Positions 42,089 through 51,606 of a stretch of 64,000 bases of DNA are shown here, piece by piece. The notes beneath the pieces are model-generated. The model saw only the letters and a list, made by a program, of their open reading frames with translations, was not told where the DNA came from and made no database searches. A program made the position numbers and the translations under genes. Origin of the DNA: Palsa-147 sp049279675 (GTDB lineage Bacteria; Acidobacteriota; Terriglobia; Acidiferrales; UBA7541); contig JBAPOP010000162.1 in the NCBI GenBank assembly GCA_049279675.1, positions 62,001 to 126,000 of the forward strand, given 5' to 3'. The stretch's first letter is position 1; each line of letters starts with the position of its first letter.

Positions 42089-43103
42089 TCTCGCCGGCGG
42101 ATTCACGCCGACGCGCCATTCCTTTTTGACTGCGCTCTTAACAATCTTGTACATTGCGTTTATTTCACCGACGCTGCGCGCGCAGGATCAGCCGCCCCCG
42201 CCGCCCGGGGCGAATTCCGGCAAGCAGACAGGCCAGCCGGGATACACGCTCAAAAAGGACGTCGATCTCGTCGTGCTCCACGCGACCGTCGAAGATTCCA
42301 AAGGCGCGTTCGTTCCCGATCTGAAAGAGCAGAATTTCCGGGTGTTCGAAGACAAATCCGAGCAAAAAATCTCCGTGTTTAAACGCGAAGACGTTCCAGT
42401 CACGATGGGACTCGTGGTGGACAACAGCGGAAGCATGCGCGAGAAGCGCGCGCAGGTGAATGCGGCGGCGCTAACGTTCGTTAAAACCAGCAATCCGCAG
42501 GATGAAGTCTTCGTCGTCAATTTCAACGACGAGTTCTATCTCGACCTCGACAAAGACTTCACTAACGATCCGAAAGAATTACAGGAAGCCTTGGAACGAA
42601 TTGATTCGCGGGGAAGCACGGCGCTTTACGACGCGGTGATCGGATCGCTCGATCATTTGAAGAAGGGCCACAAAGACAAGAAGGTGCTGCTCGTGATCAC
42701 CGATGGCGATGACGACGCGAGCCGGAAGAGTTTCGAGTACACGGTAAAGGCCGCTCAGAATTCAAATGCTTTGATCTATGCCGTCGGTGTGTTCAGCGAT
42801 TACGATCAAACGCACGATAAGAGAATGGTGCGGCGCTCAAAGAAGATTTTGACGGAGCTGGCCGAGGCAACTGGCGGCGCGGCGTTTTTCCCTGACACGC
42901 TCGATGACGTGGCGCCCGTGTGCGCCCAGATCGCGCGAGACATCCGCAATCAGTACACGCTCGGCTACTATCCGACGAATACGGCGAAGGACGGGACATA
43001 CCGCCTGGTCCACGTAGACATCAATGCCCGTGGCCGAGGGAAGCTCGTCGTTCGAACGCGCACCGGCTATTACGCAAAGAGCGAAACCTCCACCGGGCAG
43101 TAA
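42054..43103 (+). CDS. Second exported VWFA-related acidobacterial protein with MIDAS
   Basis: 349 residues if started at TTG 42054, which gives a signal peptide (TALLTILYIAFISPTLRAQ) and overlaps the upstream gene by 35 bp; TTG 42126 or ATG 41913 are alternatives and no good ribosome site marks any of them. The domain order copies the gene before: NFRVFEDKSEQKISVF, MIDAS DNSGSM (Asp123, Ser125, Ser127), TALYDAVIGSL, LLVITDGDDDAS, then RNQYTLGYYPTNTAKDGTYR. The two are tandem paralogues, about half identical in the core by eye, probably translated together. Confidence 0.85.
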   Translation: MRGPGTSHRAISLAGGFTPTRHSFLTALLTILYIAFISPTLRAQDQPPPPPGANSGKQTGQPGYTLKKDVDLVVLHATVEDSKGAFVPDLKEQNFRVFEDKSEQKISVFKREDVPVTMGLVVDNSGSMREKRAQVNAAALTFVKTSNPQDEVFVVNFNDEFYLDLDKDFTNDPKELQEALERIDSRGSTALYDAVIGSLDHLKKGHKDKKVLLVITDGDDDASRKSFEYTVKAAQNSNALIYAVGVFSDYDQTHDKRMVRRSKKILTELAEATGGAAFFPDTLDDVAPVCAQIARDIRNQYTLGYYPTNTAKDGTYRLVHVDINARGRGKLVVRTRTGYYAKSETSTGQ

Positions 43104-43136
43104 GCAGCCAGCGAATCCCGCTCCGCTAGTTTCCGA

Positions 43137-44330
43137 TCACGTCGGCGCGATTTCCTCGAGGAAACTCTTGCCGTGCGGAATCGTGCCGCCAAAATTTTCA
43201 GCGATGGTCTGTCCCATGTCGGCCAACGTTGCGCGAATTCCCAGATTCTTGCCGCCTGGTGCTCCGGGGCTATAGGTGACAATCGGAACGTACTCACGCG
43301 AGTGATCGGTCGTTGGGTTGACAGGATCGGGGTCGCAACCATGGTCCGCGGTGATGATTAGCAGATCCCGACGTTCGAGCTTCGGGAGATACGAAGCGAG
43401 TAACGAGTCAAATTCCTCGAGCGATCGCGCGAAGCCTTCTACGTCTTTCCGGTGGCCGTAGAGCATATCGAAATCAACGAGATTGGCGAAGATCAAGCCG
43501 TCTTGGCGCGCGGCTAGCGATTCGGTGAGCTTCGCCATTCCGTCCGCGTTGTTTTTCGTCGTGACGTAATCCGCCACTCCACGGCCGTTGTAGATGTCGT
43601 GGATCTTGCCGACGCCAAAGACCGGGACACGCCTTTCGGCGAGCACATCCATCAGCATCGGGCGCGGCGGCTCGACCGCGTAGTCGTGCCTGCGTTCCGT
43701 ACGGCGATAATTCCCGGCCGGTCCTGCGAAGGGCCGCGCGATGACGCGGCCCACTCGATGCGGGCCGTCGAGCAAATTACGAGCTATTTCGCACATTCGA
43801 TAAAGTTCCGCGATCGGAATCACATCTTCGTGCGCGGCGATCTGGAAGACGCTGTCGCCGGATGTGTAAACGATGGGATAGCCGGTGCGGACATGCTCAT
43901 CACCAAGCTCTTTGATGATTTCAGTTCCGGAGGCGGGCTTGTTGCCAATCGTTCGCCGGCCAATCTGCCGCTCGAACTCCGCGATCAGTTCCGCCGGGAA
44001 ACCGTGCGGATAAACGGGAAACGCCTGATCGAGCCAAATGCCGGCCATCTCCCAATGCCCCGTTGTCGTGTCCTTTCCGGGAGAGTGTGTCGCGCCTTTG
44101 CCGAAATTTCCCGTAGGATGAGTTGCCGGCGAAAGATTCGCCAGCGGTTTGATATTGGCCAGGCCCACCGACACGAGAGTGGGAAGTTCTAGCGGCCGCG
44201 AGCGCGCTATATGACCGAGTGTATCGCGCCCAACATCGCCATAATCGGCTGCATCAGGCAGTTCTCCAATCCCGACGCTGTCCAAGACTATCCAAATTAC
44301 TCGCTTGAACTGGCTCTCCATTTCCGCCAC
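43137..44330 (-). CDS. deoB: Phosphopentomutase
   Basis: 397 residues. The start is GTG 44330 with AGGAG seven bases before it; ATG 44321 is also possible. Metal-site motifs of the alkaline-phosphatase superfamily are visible: WIVLDSVGIGELPDA at the N-terminus and LLIITADHGCDP with TTDHSREYVPI near the C-terminus, plus the cap domain with GKDTTTGHWEM. It interconverts ribose and deoxyribose 1- and 5-phosphates in nucleoside salvage. No other salvage gene is next to it. Confidence 0.95.
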   Translation of the reverse strand: MAEMESQFKRVIWIVLDSVGIGELPDAADYGDVGRDTLGHIARSRPLELPTLVSVGLANIKPLANLSPATHPTGNFGKGATHSPGKDTTTGHWEMAGIWLDQAFPVYPHGFPAELIAEFERQIGRRTIGNKPASGTEIIKELGDEHVRTGYPIVYTSGDSVFQIAAHEDVIPIAELYRMCEIARNLLDGPHRVGRVIARPFAGPAGNYRRTERRHDYAVEPPRPMLMDVLAERRVPVFGVGKIHDIYNGRGVADYVTTKNNADGMAKLTESLAARQDGLIFANLVDFDMLYGHRKDVEGFARSLEEFDSLLASYLPKLERRDLLIITADHGCDPDPVNPTTDHSREYVPIVTYSPGAPGGKNLGIRATLADMGQTIAENFGGTIPHGKSFLEEIAPT

Positions 44331-44429
44331 GGGGTAGCTCCTGAAAATTTCTAATATCGCCGCCGCAATCCGCTCTTATCCGCCCAGCGCAAAGTACTTC
44401 GACGCAAGTTGACTCTTTCAGTCAGTTTC

Positions 44430-45182
44430 TTACTCCCAGCGAAACACCTTCGCAGAGAGCGCAGTGCAAACGACGAACACCACAACTAGTGCCGCGAGAT
44501 CTCCCAGATGCGCCGACCACGCGTCTCCCTTCCAGATCCCTGCGAGCAGCGACACGGTGTAGGTTAGCGGCACAACTCGAGCCACAGCGTGGAGCACCGG
44601 TGGAAGCGACTCAACTGGCGCGAAGAGTCCCGAAACACCGATCATCGGGTACATGATAAAAGCGCCGATCGGCTGCGCAAATCGCGCGGTCGGAACGATG
44701 CTGGCGATGAGAAAACCGATCGATAGGATGCTCCAAGTACTGATCAACAGCGCGATCGTAAAGCTGAACAACGGAGCATGAACGCCCACCGGGTAATACC
44801 GCTTGCCGGCCAGCACCATCAAGACGAGTGTGGCCGCAGTGAGCAGCAGCTTGACGATCACATGGGCTGTGAGAATCGTCTGCGGGCGAAGTGGAGTAGC
44901 GCGTAGCCGCTTGAGAATTCCACCCTCACGATAGATCGAAATGATCGTGACCAGCGACAGCACGGCGCTGACGGAAATCAGGACCGATGCGAGGACGGGC
45001 AGACCAACGCCGATAAAACTGCTCGCGGCGAGCGAGCTTGGCGTCAGGCTATGCCCGACCATCCGGCCCACTACAACGAAAACCAACACTGGGATGACAA
45101 TCGTCCCGATAGCCCCGAGTGGTTCCCTGAGGAATATCTTGAGCTCGATCCAAGTCAGCTTCCAGAGTCCACGCAGCATCAT
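44430..45182 (-). CDS. ABC-2 type transporter permease
   Basis: 250 residues with six hydrophobic helices. GLWKLTWIELKIFLREPLGAIG at the N-terminus and REGGILKRLRATPLRPQTIL in the second loop are hallmarks of the ABC-2/DrrB exporter permeases, and MYPMIGVSGLFAPVESLPPVLH is the usual fifth-segment pattern. It forms the membrane half of the exporter whose ATPase is encoded 9 bp upstream. The substrate is unknown; drugs, lipids or polysaccharides are options for this group. Confidence 0.9.
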   Translation of the reverse strand: MMLRGLWKLTWIELKIFLREPLGAIGTIVIPVLVFVVVGRMVGHSLTPSSLAASSFIGVGLPVLASVLISVSAVLSLVTIISIYREGGILKRLRATPLRPQTILTAHVIVKLLLTAATLVLMVLAGKRYYPVGVHAPLFSFTIALLISTWSILSIGFLIASIVPTARFAQPIGAFIMYPMIGVSGLFAPVESLPPVLHAVARVVPLTYTVSLLAGIWKGDAWSAHLGDLAALVVVFVVCTALSAKVFRWE

Positions 45183-45191
45183 TTGTTAAGC

Positions 45192-46109
45192 CTAGTCTCG
45201 AATCGAATGGCCGGTCAGTTTGATAAAAACGTCCTCAAGATTCGGAAGAATCGTGCGGAAATCAGTGACCCGGATCCGATTCTCGGAGAGACAATGAATC
45301 ACCTCGGTCACGAAATCGTCGCCACGGCCGCGAATGGTGAACTGTGAGTCGCTGCGGATCACCGCCTCGATTCGCGGGATCGCCTGAAAGAGCACTTCAG
45401 CGGCTGGGTCGTCCGTCGCAAGGACGACGGTTCGCTCAGGGCAGTGGCGATTAACGAGATTTCCCGGCGTGTCGATGTCGATGATGCGACCGTGCTCGAT
45501 GACTGCCACTCGATCGCACAATCTTTCAGCCTCTTCCATCAAATGAGTGGTCAAGAAGACCGTCTTGCCTCGCTCGCGGATTCCGCGCACCAGCTCCCAG
45601 ATGGCGCGCCGCGACTGCGGGTCGAGCCCCGTGGTCAGCTCGTCGAGAAATACGACCTCGGGATCGTTGATCAGCGCGAGCGCTATAAAAAGTCGCTGCT
45701 TCTGGCCACCCGAGAGTGTCATGAACCACGCGTTTCGCTTTTCGGTCAGCCCAAGCTGCTCGAGTAGGCGTTCGCCGTCGATGGCCTTCTTGTGGTAAAG
45801 GGAAGCCCAGAGGTCCACCGCCTCCCACACTTTGATCCGCTTTTGCAGCTGCGCCTGCTGGAGTTGCACGCCGATGCGCTCCTGCAGCTTGTAGACATCG
45901 CGGAAGGGATCGAGACCCAGCACTGAGATGGCGCCTCGGTCAGGCGTGCGCAGACCCTCGATACACTCCATCGTGGTGGTCTTCCCTGCACCGTTCGGCC
46001 CGATTAAGCCGAAGATCTCGCCGTCGTTGACTTCAAACGATACCTCCTCGACCGCTACGGTTGAGCCGTAGGTCTTGCGGACTCCGGAGACTTGAATGAC
46101 TGGGAGCAT
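45192..46109 (-). CDS. ABC transporter ATP-binding protein, DrrA/ABC-2 type
   Basis: 305 residues. Walker A GLIGPNGAGKTTTMECIEGL, the Q-loop, signature LSGGQKQRLFIALAL, Walker B VVFLDELTTGLDP and the switch His in TTHLMEEAERLCDRV are all intact. A C-terminal 75-residue extension (LATDDPAAEVLFQAIPRIEAV) is typical of DrrA-like exporter ATPases. With the downstream permease it makes a two-component exporter. It is divergent from uvrA. Confidence 0.94.
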   Translation of the reverse strand: MLPVIQVSGVRKTYGSTVAVEEVSFEVNDGEIFGLIGPNGAGKTTTMECIEGLRTPDRGAISVLGLDPFRDVYKLQERIGVQLQQAQLQKRIKVWEAVDLWASLYHKKAIDGERLLEQLGLTEKRNAWFMTLSGGQKQRLFIALALINDPEVVFLDELTTGLDPQSRRAIWELVRGIRERGKTVFLTTHLMEEAERLCDRVAVIEHGRIIDIDTPGNLVNRHCPERTVVLATDDPAAEVLFQAIPRIEAVIRSDSQFTIRGRGDDFVTEVIHCLSENRIRVTDFRTILPNLEDVFIKLTGHSIRD

Positions 46110-46226
46110 GAGAGTTTGCAGAATTGCGATTCATTGAATCGAAACTATCCTTATATCACGGACTTCATCGAAGTTCTGGTTCGTCGAGCTGCCGGAAAGC
46201 AGTCAATTTCAGCGCTCGAGAGCAAT

Positions 46227-46255
46227 TTGCCGCGATTTGCACGGCAGCGTATAAT
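46227..46255 (+). promoter_or_regulatory. Promoter of uvrA
   Basis: TTGCCG (46227-46232), a 17-bp spacer and a perfect TATAAT (46250-46255). The transcription start would be near 46262, only about 9 bases before the uvrA ATG at 46271. No SOS-type operator was recognised around it. Confidence 0.65.
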
Positions 46256-46270
46256 TGTTGGTTTAAGCTC

Positions 46271-49249
46271 ATGCCAACGAACCGACTAGAGTCCACCCGC
46301 CCCGCCCCGAAGCCTGTCGCGCCTCCTGCGAGCGAACCAGACGCCATCGTTGTGCGCGGCGCGCGAGCGCATAACCTGAAGAACATCAGCGTCACGATTC
46401 CTCACAACGCGATCACGATCGTGACGGGCGTATCTGGCTCCGGCAAGTCGAGCTTGGCGTTCGACACGCTTCACGCCGAAGGTCAGAGGCGCTATATCGA
46501 ATCTCTCTCGGCATACGCGAGGCAGTTTCTCGATCGAATCGAGAAACCCGACGTCGACGAGATTATTGGCATCGCTCCGGCAATCGCAATTCGCCAAAAG
46601 AACACGACGCGAAATCCTCGATCGACGGTGGCAACCGCGACGGAGATTTACGATTACATGCGGTTGCTCTACGCGCGCGCTGGCCGGACGTTTTGCGTGC
46701 GCTGCGGCAACGAAGTTCGCAAAGACACGATGGATGAAATCGCGAGCCGCGTGTTGGCGCAACCGGACGGGCGTCGATTCCTGGTTCTTTATAAGCTGCA
46801 ACTCGGCGACGATGGCGCGGCACGCACCGCGAAGGGCCGAAAAACGCAAAAGCCGTCTAGCGATGCGATTCGCCAGGCACTCGCGAGCTTGCAGAAGCGC
46901 GGATTCAACCGGCTTAAACAGAATGGCCGGACGTACGAGTTCTCTTCCCCGGAGACGCTTCTCGATCTGGATTTTTCGCAGCCAGTATATGTCGTCGTGG
47001 ACCGACTCTCGCTCGATTCATCGATCCGCTCCCGATTGATGGATTCGATTGAGATCTGCTATCGCGAAGGCCGAGGCGAAGCGATCCTCGAGTTCCCGTC
47101 CGACGAGATGGAGAGCGCAGAATCAGAACGAATGATTTTTAACGAAAGGTTTGAATGCAAGAAGTGCGGGCTTGTTTATCAGGAGCCTGAGCCGCGGCTC
47201 TTCTCGTTCAACAACCCCTATGGCGCGTGCCCCCGATGCCAGGGATTCGGGAACACGATTGACTTCGATATTGACCGGGTGATTCCGGATAGGAGCAAGT
47301 CGCTGTCGGGCGGCGCCGTCGAACCGTGGACAAAGCCGCGATATCGGCAAATTCTCGCGGATATGAAGGTGTACGCGCGGGCGCACGGGATTCCGCTGGA
47401 TGTTCCGTTTCGCGAACTCTCTTCCGAGCAACAAGAGCGCATTATCGCGGGCGATCCCAAGGAAAATTTCGCCGGCGTTCAGGGATTCTTTCAGTGGCTC
47501 GAGCGAAAGAAATACAAGCTCCACGTGCGCGTCTTCTTGAGCCGCTATCGCGGATACGCGACGTGCCCGGATTGCAATGGCACGAGGCTGCGCCAGGAAG
47601 CGCGCGCCGTCCGCATCGCCGATAAGTCCATCACGGACGCCGGCAAAATGACCGTCACCCAAGCGCGCCAATTCTTCCGCACGATTGAACTCAGCGCGTC
47701 GCAGGCAGAGATTGCGGCGAACGTTCTGGAAGAAATCGAGGAGCGGTTGCAATTCCTCGAAGAAGTCGGATTGGATTACCTCACGCTCGACCGCCTGACA
47801 TCGACTTTGTCTGGCGGAGAAGCGCAGCGAATTCAGCTCGCGACGTCTCTCGGATCGCACCTGGTCGGTTCACTCTACGTTCTCGACGAGCCGTCCATCG
47901 GCCTGCATCCGCGCGACACTCACCGGCTAATTCACATTCTAAAGAGCCTTCGCGATCTGGGAAATACGCTTGTCGTCGTGGAGCACGATGCCGACACGAT
48001 TCTGGCAGCAGATTACATACTCGATCTCGGGCCGGGGGCTGGCGAACACGGCGGGAAGGTAATCTTCGCTGGAACACGCGATGCTCTGTTGCGTGATACG
48101 CGCTCGCTGACGGCTCGTTACTTGAATGGCGATCTCAGAATTCCTGTTCCGGCGTTGCGCCGGAAACCGCGAGGAAAATTCCTGAAGATCGTAGGAGCGC
48201 GAAGCCACAATCTGAAAAATGTGGACGTGATGATTCCTCTCGGAACGATCACCGCGATCACCGGCGTATCCGGCTCCGGAAAATCGACACTTCTTTACGA
48301 CGTACTCTATAAAGCCTTGCAGGCTAAGCGCTCCGGCGGAAATTGGAGCGATGTCTGCGAGAGGATTGAGGGCGACTCGGCGATCACGGAATTCGAAATG
48401 GTCGATCAATCACCGATCGGCCGAACGCCTCGCTCGAATCCGGCAACGTACATGAAGGCGTTCGACTCCATTCGAGAAGCTTTTGCCGCGACGCCCGACG
48501 CCAAGAAGCGCGGATTCTCGGCCGGCCATTTTTCATTCAACATTCCCGGCGGGCGCTGCGAGGCGTGCGAGGGCGATGGCACGGTGACCGTCGAGATGCG
48601 ATTTCTCGCCGATGTCCAACTTGTCTGCGAGGAATGTCGTGGAACGCGGTATAAGAGCAGCGTTCGCGAAGTCCGGTACCGCGACAAGAACATTCACGAC
48701 GTTCTGCAAATGACGGTGCGTGAAGCGCTCGGTTTTTTTGCCGCAGCGCCGAAGATCATATCGAAGCTCAAGATTTTGGAAGAAGTTGGCCTCGGCTATC
48801 TCCGGCTCGGGCAGTCGGCGACCACTCTCTCAGGCGGCGAGGCGCAACGATTGAAATTGGCGGCGCATCTTACCCGCCAGACGAACACGGGCGTTCTGTA
48901 TGTCTTCGATGAACCGTCGACCGGCTTGCATTTCGACGATATTCAGAAACTGCTCACGTCGTTTCGAAAGCTGGTAGAGGGCGGCGCGTCCGTGATCATC
49001 ATCGAGCACAACCTCGATATCATCAAATCGGCGGATTGGGTGATCGATCTCGGACCGGAAGGCGGCGAAGCTGGCGGCCGAGTGGTTGCGGCGGGCACGC
49101 CGGAGCAGGTCGCGCGAAACAATCAGTCGTACACCGGCAAATTTCTCGCGAAGGTGTTAAATCATCATCGCGACGCGAACCACGGAAATCAGCTAGGGCC
49201 GAAAGGCGGTAACGGCTCGTCGAGGAATTCCACGACCGCTTCAAAATGA
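46271..49249 (+). CDS. uvrA: Excinuclease ABC subunit A
   Basis: 992 residues from ATG 46271, about 50 longer than the usual 940. Two ABC modules are intact: Walker A GVSGSGKSSLAFDTL and GVSGSGKSTLLYDVL, signatures LSGGEAQRIQLA and LSGGEAQRLKLA. Zinc-binding cysteines appear in CVRCGNEV, CKKCGLVYQEPEPRLFSFNNP followed by CPRCQGFG, and CEACEGDGTV followed by CEECRGTRYK. It finds bulky DNA lesions with UvrB. No good Shine-Dalgarno precedes the ATG, in line with the very short leader. Its stop overlaps the next gene by 4 bp; uvrC is 3.8 kb downstream. Confidence 0.97.
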   Translation: MPTNRLESTRPAPKPVAPPASEPDAIVVRGARAHNLKNISVTIPHNAITIVTGVSGSGKSSLAFDTLHAEGQRRYIESLSAYARQFLDRIEKPDVDEIIGIAPAIAIRQKNTTRNPRSTVATATEIYDYMRLLYARAGRTFCVRCGNEVRKDTMDEIASRVLAQPDGRRFLVLYKLQLGDDGAARTAKGRKTQKPSSDAIRQALASLQKRGFNRLKQNGRTYEFSSPETLLDLDFSQPVYVVVDRLSLDSSIRSRLMDSIEICYREGRGEAILEFPSDEMESAESERMIFNERFECKKCGLVYQEPEPRLFSFNNPYGACPRCQGFGNTIDFDIDRVIPDRSKSLSGGAVEPWTKPRYRQILADMKVYARAHGIPLDVPFRELSSEQQERIIAGDPKENFAGVQGFFQWLERKKYKLHVRVFLSRYRGYATCPDCNGTRLRQEARAVRIADKSITDAGKMTVTQARQFFRTIELSASQAEIAANVLEEIEERLQFLEEVGLDYLTLDRLTSTLSGGEAQRIQLATSLGSHLVGSLYVLDEPSIGLHPRDTHRLIHILKSLRDLGNTLVVVEHDADTILAADYILDLGPGAGEHGGKVIFAGTRDALLRDTRSLTARYLNGDLRIPVPALRRKPRGKFLKIVGARSHNLKNVDVMIPLGTITAITGVSGSGKSTLLYDVLYKALQAKRSGGNWSDVCERIEGDSAITEFEMVDQSPIGRTPRSNPATYMKAFDSIREAFAATPDAKKRGFSAGHFSFNIPGGRCEACEGDGTVTVEMRFLADVQLVCEECRGTRYKSSVREVRYRDKNIHDVLQMTVREALGFFAAAPKIISKLKILEEVGLGYLRLGQSATTLSGGEAQRLKLAAHLTRQTNTGVLYVFDEPSTGLHFDDIQKLLTSFRKLVEGGASVIIIEHNLDIIKSADWVIDLGPEGGEAGGRVVAAGTPEQVARNNQSYTGKFLAKVLNHHRDANHGNQLGPKGGNGSSRNSTTASK

Positions 49250-50562
49250 AGGCACAGGCACGAATCGCGGCACTGATTTTTGCAGCGCTCGGCGGATTGG
49301 CGCCCGCTGTCCCAGCCCAGAGCACGACTCGCACTCTCATCCACGAAGAAGACCCTGCCGACGCCGCCTCGCGCGAGACGATCGCGAAGGCCGAGGCCGC
49401 GATGGATCGCAAGGACTTCGCTGGAGCCGTTCAAATCTGCACGGATTACTTGGACAATTATCCCGACAACGCCGCCGTCCATTTTCAATTGGGATACGCA
49501 TATTCGGCTCTCGGAAAGCCTGACGATGCAGAAGATGAATATCGCAACGCGATCGAGATTGACCCGAAGATGGGACCTGCCTATCTGAATCTTGGGCTCA
49601 CATTATTGGACAGCAATCCGGAAGCAGCCTTATCTGCATTGCAACAAGCGAGTGAATTGATGCCCGATCAGCCGCGCCCCAAATACGCGCTCGGCATGGC
49701 GCTCGAGCATGCAGGCAAGGACGACGCGGCAATTGAACAGTTTCACGAGGCTCTCAAACTGGACGGGCGCAATTTTCCCGCTCAGCTCGAACTTGCGCGG
49801 ATACTATTGCACTCGAAAAAGTATCCCGAGGCTGAAAACGAGTTTCACAAGGCCGTCGAGATACAGCCGAACGCGAGCGCAGCGCATCTGGGATTAGCAC
49901 AGACATTAATCGCCGAGAACAAAACGGCCGACGCTGCGACGGAGTTGGAACGATATCTACAAACGAATCCTAAGGACGTAGACGCGCGAATCGAACGCGC
50001 GTCGATACTGACCGATCTCGGTAGAAATGAAGAAGCGCTGGCGGAACTCGATCGAGCGTCGGCGCTTCGCCCGGAAATTGCGGCCACTCTTAAGCTGCGT
50101 TCACTAATCCAATTTCGGCTGAAAAACTACGACGCGGCGCTGGCGACTTTGAAACGGATCGAGGCGACAACGCCAAATGATCCCGACGTGCACGCCAAGA
50201 TCGGCCATTTGCTGCTCGAAAAAAAGGACTACGCCGACGCGACCAATGAACTCGCGATGGCGTTCCACGCCGATCCCACTCAGACCGAGGTGTTGCGTGA
50301 CTTACTGGCGGCGGAATATCTCGGCGGCAATTATCCAGCGACGCTCGAAGGGTTGGATCTTCTTGCGAAGCGCGAGACACTCTCGAACGGCTCATGGTTT
50401 ATTCGCGCAAGCTGCTACGATAAACTTGGAAAGATTCAAGAGGCGCTCGACGCGTATCGAAAATTCCTAGAGTTGAATGCCGGGCAAACGAACGACCAGT
50501 ATTTCCTGGCGGCATCTCGAGTGCGGACCTTGGAACGAGAATTGAAGGACAAAAAGAAGTAA
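49246..50562 (+). CDS. Exported TPR-repeat protein
   Basis: 438 residues with a signal peptide (about 1-24, ARIAALIFAALGGLAPAVPAQ). The mature protein is almost entirely tetratricopeptide repeats, about ten of them, with the typical pattern as in AVHFQLGYAYSALGKPDDAEDEYRNAIEIDPK and QFHEALKLDGRNFPAQLELARIL (read in parts). It is a periplasmic scaffold of unknown partner. The start overlaps the uvrA stop (ATGA), and the following two exported proteins are 8 and 10 bp apart, so a shared envelope role with them is more likely than a repair role. Confidence 0.88.
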   Translation: MKAQARIAALIFAALGGLAPAVPAQSTTRTLIHEEDPADAASRETIAKAEAAMDRKDFAGAVQICTDYLDNYPDNAAVHFQLGYAYSALGKPDDAEDEYRNAIEIDPKMGPAYLNLGLTLLDSNPEAALSALQQASELMPDQPRPKYALGMALEHAGKDDAAIEQFHEALKLDGRNFPAQLELARILLHSKKYPEAENEFHKAVEIQPNASAAHLGLAQTLIAENKTADAATELERYLQTNPKDVDARIERASILTDLGRNEEALAELDRASALRPEIAATLKLRSLIQFRLKNYDAALATLKRIEATTPNDPDVHAKIGHLLLEKKDYADATNELAMAFHADPTQTEVLRDLLAAEYLGGNYPATLEGLDLLAKRETLSNGSWFIRASCYDKLGKIQEALDAYRKFLELNAGQTNDQYFLAASRVRTLERELKDKKK

Positions 50563-50570
50563 GACGGGCC

Positions 50571-51068
50571 ATGAAAAAGCTGAAAATGCGCAGTGCGGGA
50601 TTCGGACTTGCCCTAGCGTTGTTGATGCCACCGCAGGCTCAACGTGCCCGCGTTGAAGAATTCAAGGCGCGCTTCGACAGCGAACCTGATCCGGTCCGAA
50701 AAGCGAAACTCATCGAGAAGCTGGGCGATTACCAGTTCGATCAGATTCGCCGGCAAGTAGAGGCGGGCGACCTCGATCAGAGTGTAAGCATTCTTTCGGG
50801 CTATCGCGATGAATGCGCGTCCCTCCATAAATCTTTGCGAGCGACGGGCGTTGATCCAGAGAAAAGGCCGTCTGGCTTCAAGCAACTCGAGTTCTCCGTC
50901 CGCGAAAGCCTGACGCGCTTGCAAGACATCATGGCTGGGCTGCCGAAAGATGATCAGAAACGGTTCGTGGAGATGCGTACCGAGCTCGAAGGCCTTGACC
51001 ACCAGTTGATTCTCGAACTGTTTCCGCGCCAGTCGAAGTCACCTGGCAAGGAAACAGCTAAGCCGTAG
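50571..51068 (+). CDS. Exported helical protein of unknown function
   Basis: 165 residues. A short basic start (MKKLKMRS) and hydrophobic stretch (AGFGLALALLMPP) form a signal peptide or anchor. The rest is highly charged and predicted helical: RVEEFKARFDSEPDPVRKAKLIEKLGDYQFDQI and RESLTRLQDIMAGLPKDDQKRFVEMRTELEGLDHQLI (read in parts). One Cys (in DECASLHKSL) is present. No family is recognised. It lies in the uvrA-TPR-...-SprT run, 8 bp after the TPR gene. Confidence 0.72.
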   Translation: MKKLKMRSAGFGLALALLMPPQAQRARVEEFKARFDSEPDPVRKAKLIEKLGDYQFDQIRRQVEAGDLDQSVSILSGYRDECASLHKSLRATGVDPEKRPSGFKQLEFSVRESLTRLQDIMAGLPKDDQKRFVEMRTELEGLDHQLILELFPRQSKSPGKETAKP

Positions 51069-51078
51069 GAGAACTAAA

Positions 51079-51606
51079 ATGCGCGCGAACATCCTAATTT
51101 GCGTTTTGGCGCTGACAGCCTCTCTAATCGGCGCCGCCGTTGCGCACGCCGCGCCGCCGCAAAAGCGCGATTATCTCTCCGAAGAGGAATCCGACAAGAT
51201 AAGGGACGCCGAAACGCAGGACATACGTGTGAAGCTTTACCTCTCATTTGCCGCGGACCGCCTAAAGAAATTTCAATACGAAATTGAACGCACGCAGCCG
51301 CAGGCCCGTCGCAGCGAGACGCTGAACGGCCTTCTGAACGCTTACTCCGGATGCGTGGATGACGCGGCCGACGTGATCAGCCTGGCAATCGAGAAGCAAA
51401 AAGAAATTCGGGTGGGAATCAAGGAGATGCAGACCAAGGGAAAAGAGTTCCTCCTGACTCTGCATAAATTCGAGGAAAATAAAGGCGTTGATTCCTTCAA
51501 GGAAACGCTCGACGATGCGATCGAAGGCACCGAGGACGCCATAAAAGATTGCGATCAAGCTGAAAAGGAAATGTCTCCGCCACCGGTTCGCAGGCCTCAG
51601 TCTTGA
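51079..51606 (+). CDS. Exported helical protein of unknown function
   Basis: 175 residues. A clear signal peptide (ILICVLALTASLIGAAVAHA, cleavage after AHA near residue 24) is followed by a helical charged protein with an EESDKIRDAETQDIRVKLYL stretch, two conserved-looking Cys (in YSGCVDDAADV and KDCDQAEKEM) and a Pro-rich end (SPPPVRRPQS). A ribosome site (AGGAGAA) lies before the ATG. No family is recognised. It has the same general plan as the gene 10 bp upstream. The stop overlaps the next gene. Confidence 0.75.
   Translation: MRANILICVLALTASLIGAAVAHAAPPQKRDYLSEEESDKIRDAETQDIRVKLYLSFAADRLKKFQYEIERTQPQARRSETLNGLLNAYSGCVDDAADVISLAIEKQKEIRVGIKEMQTKGKEFLLTLHKFEENKGVDSFKETLDDAIEGTEDAIKDCDQAEKEMSPPPVRRPQS

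Noticed and set aside
46110..46270. SOS (LexA) box before uvrA
   Set aside because: No CTG-N10-CAG or other recognisable LexA operator lies near the promoter.
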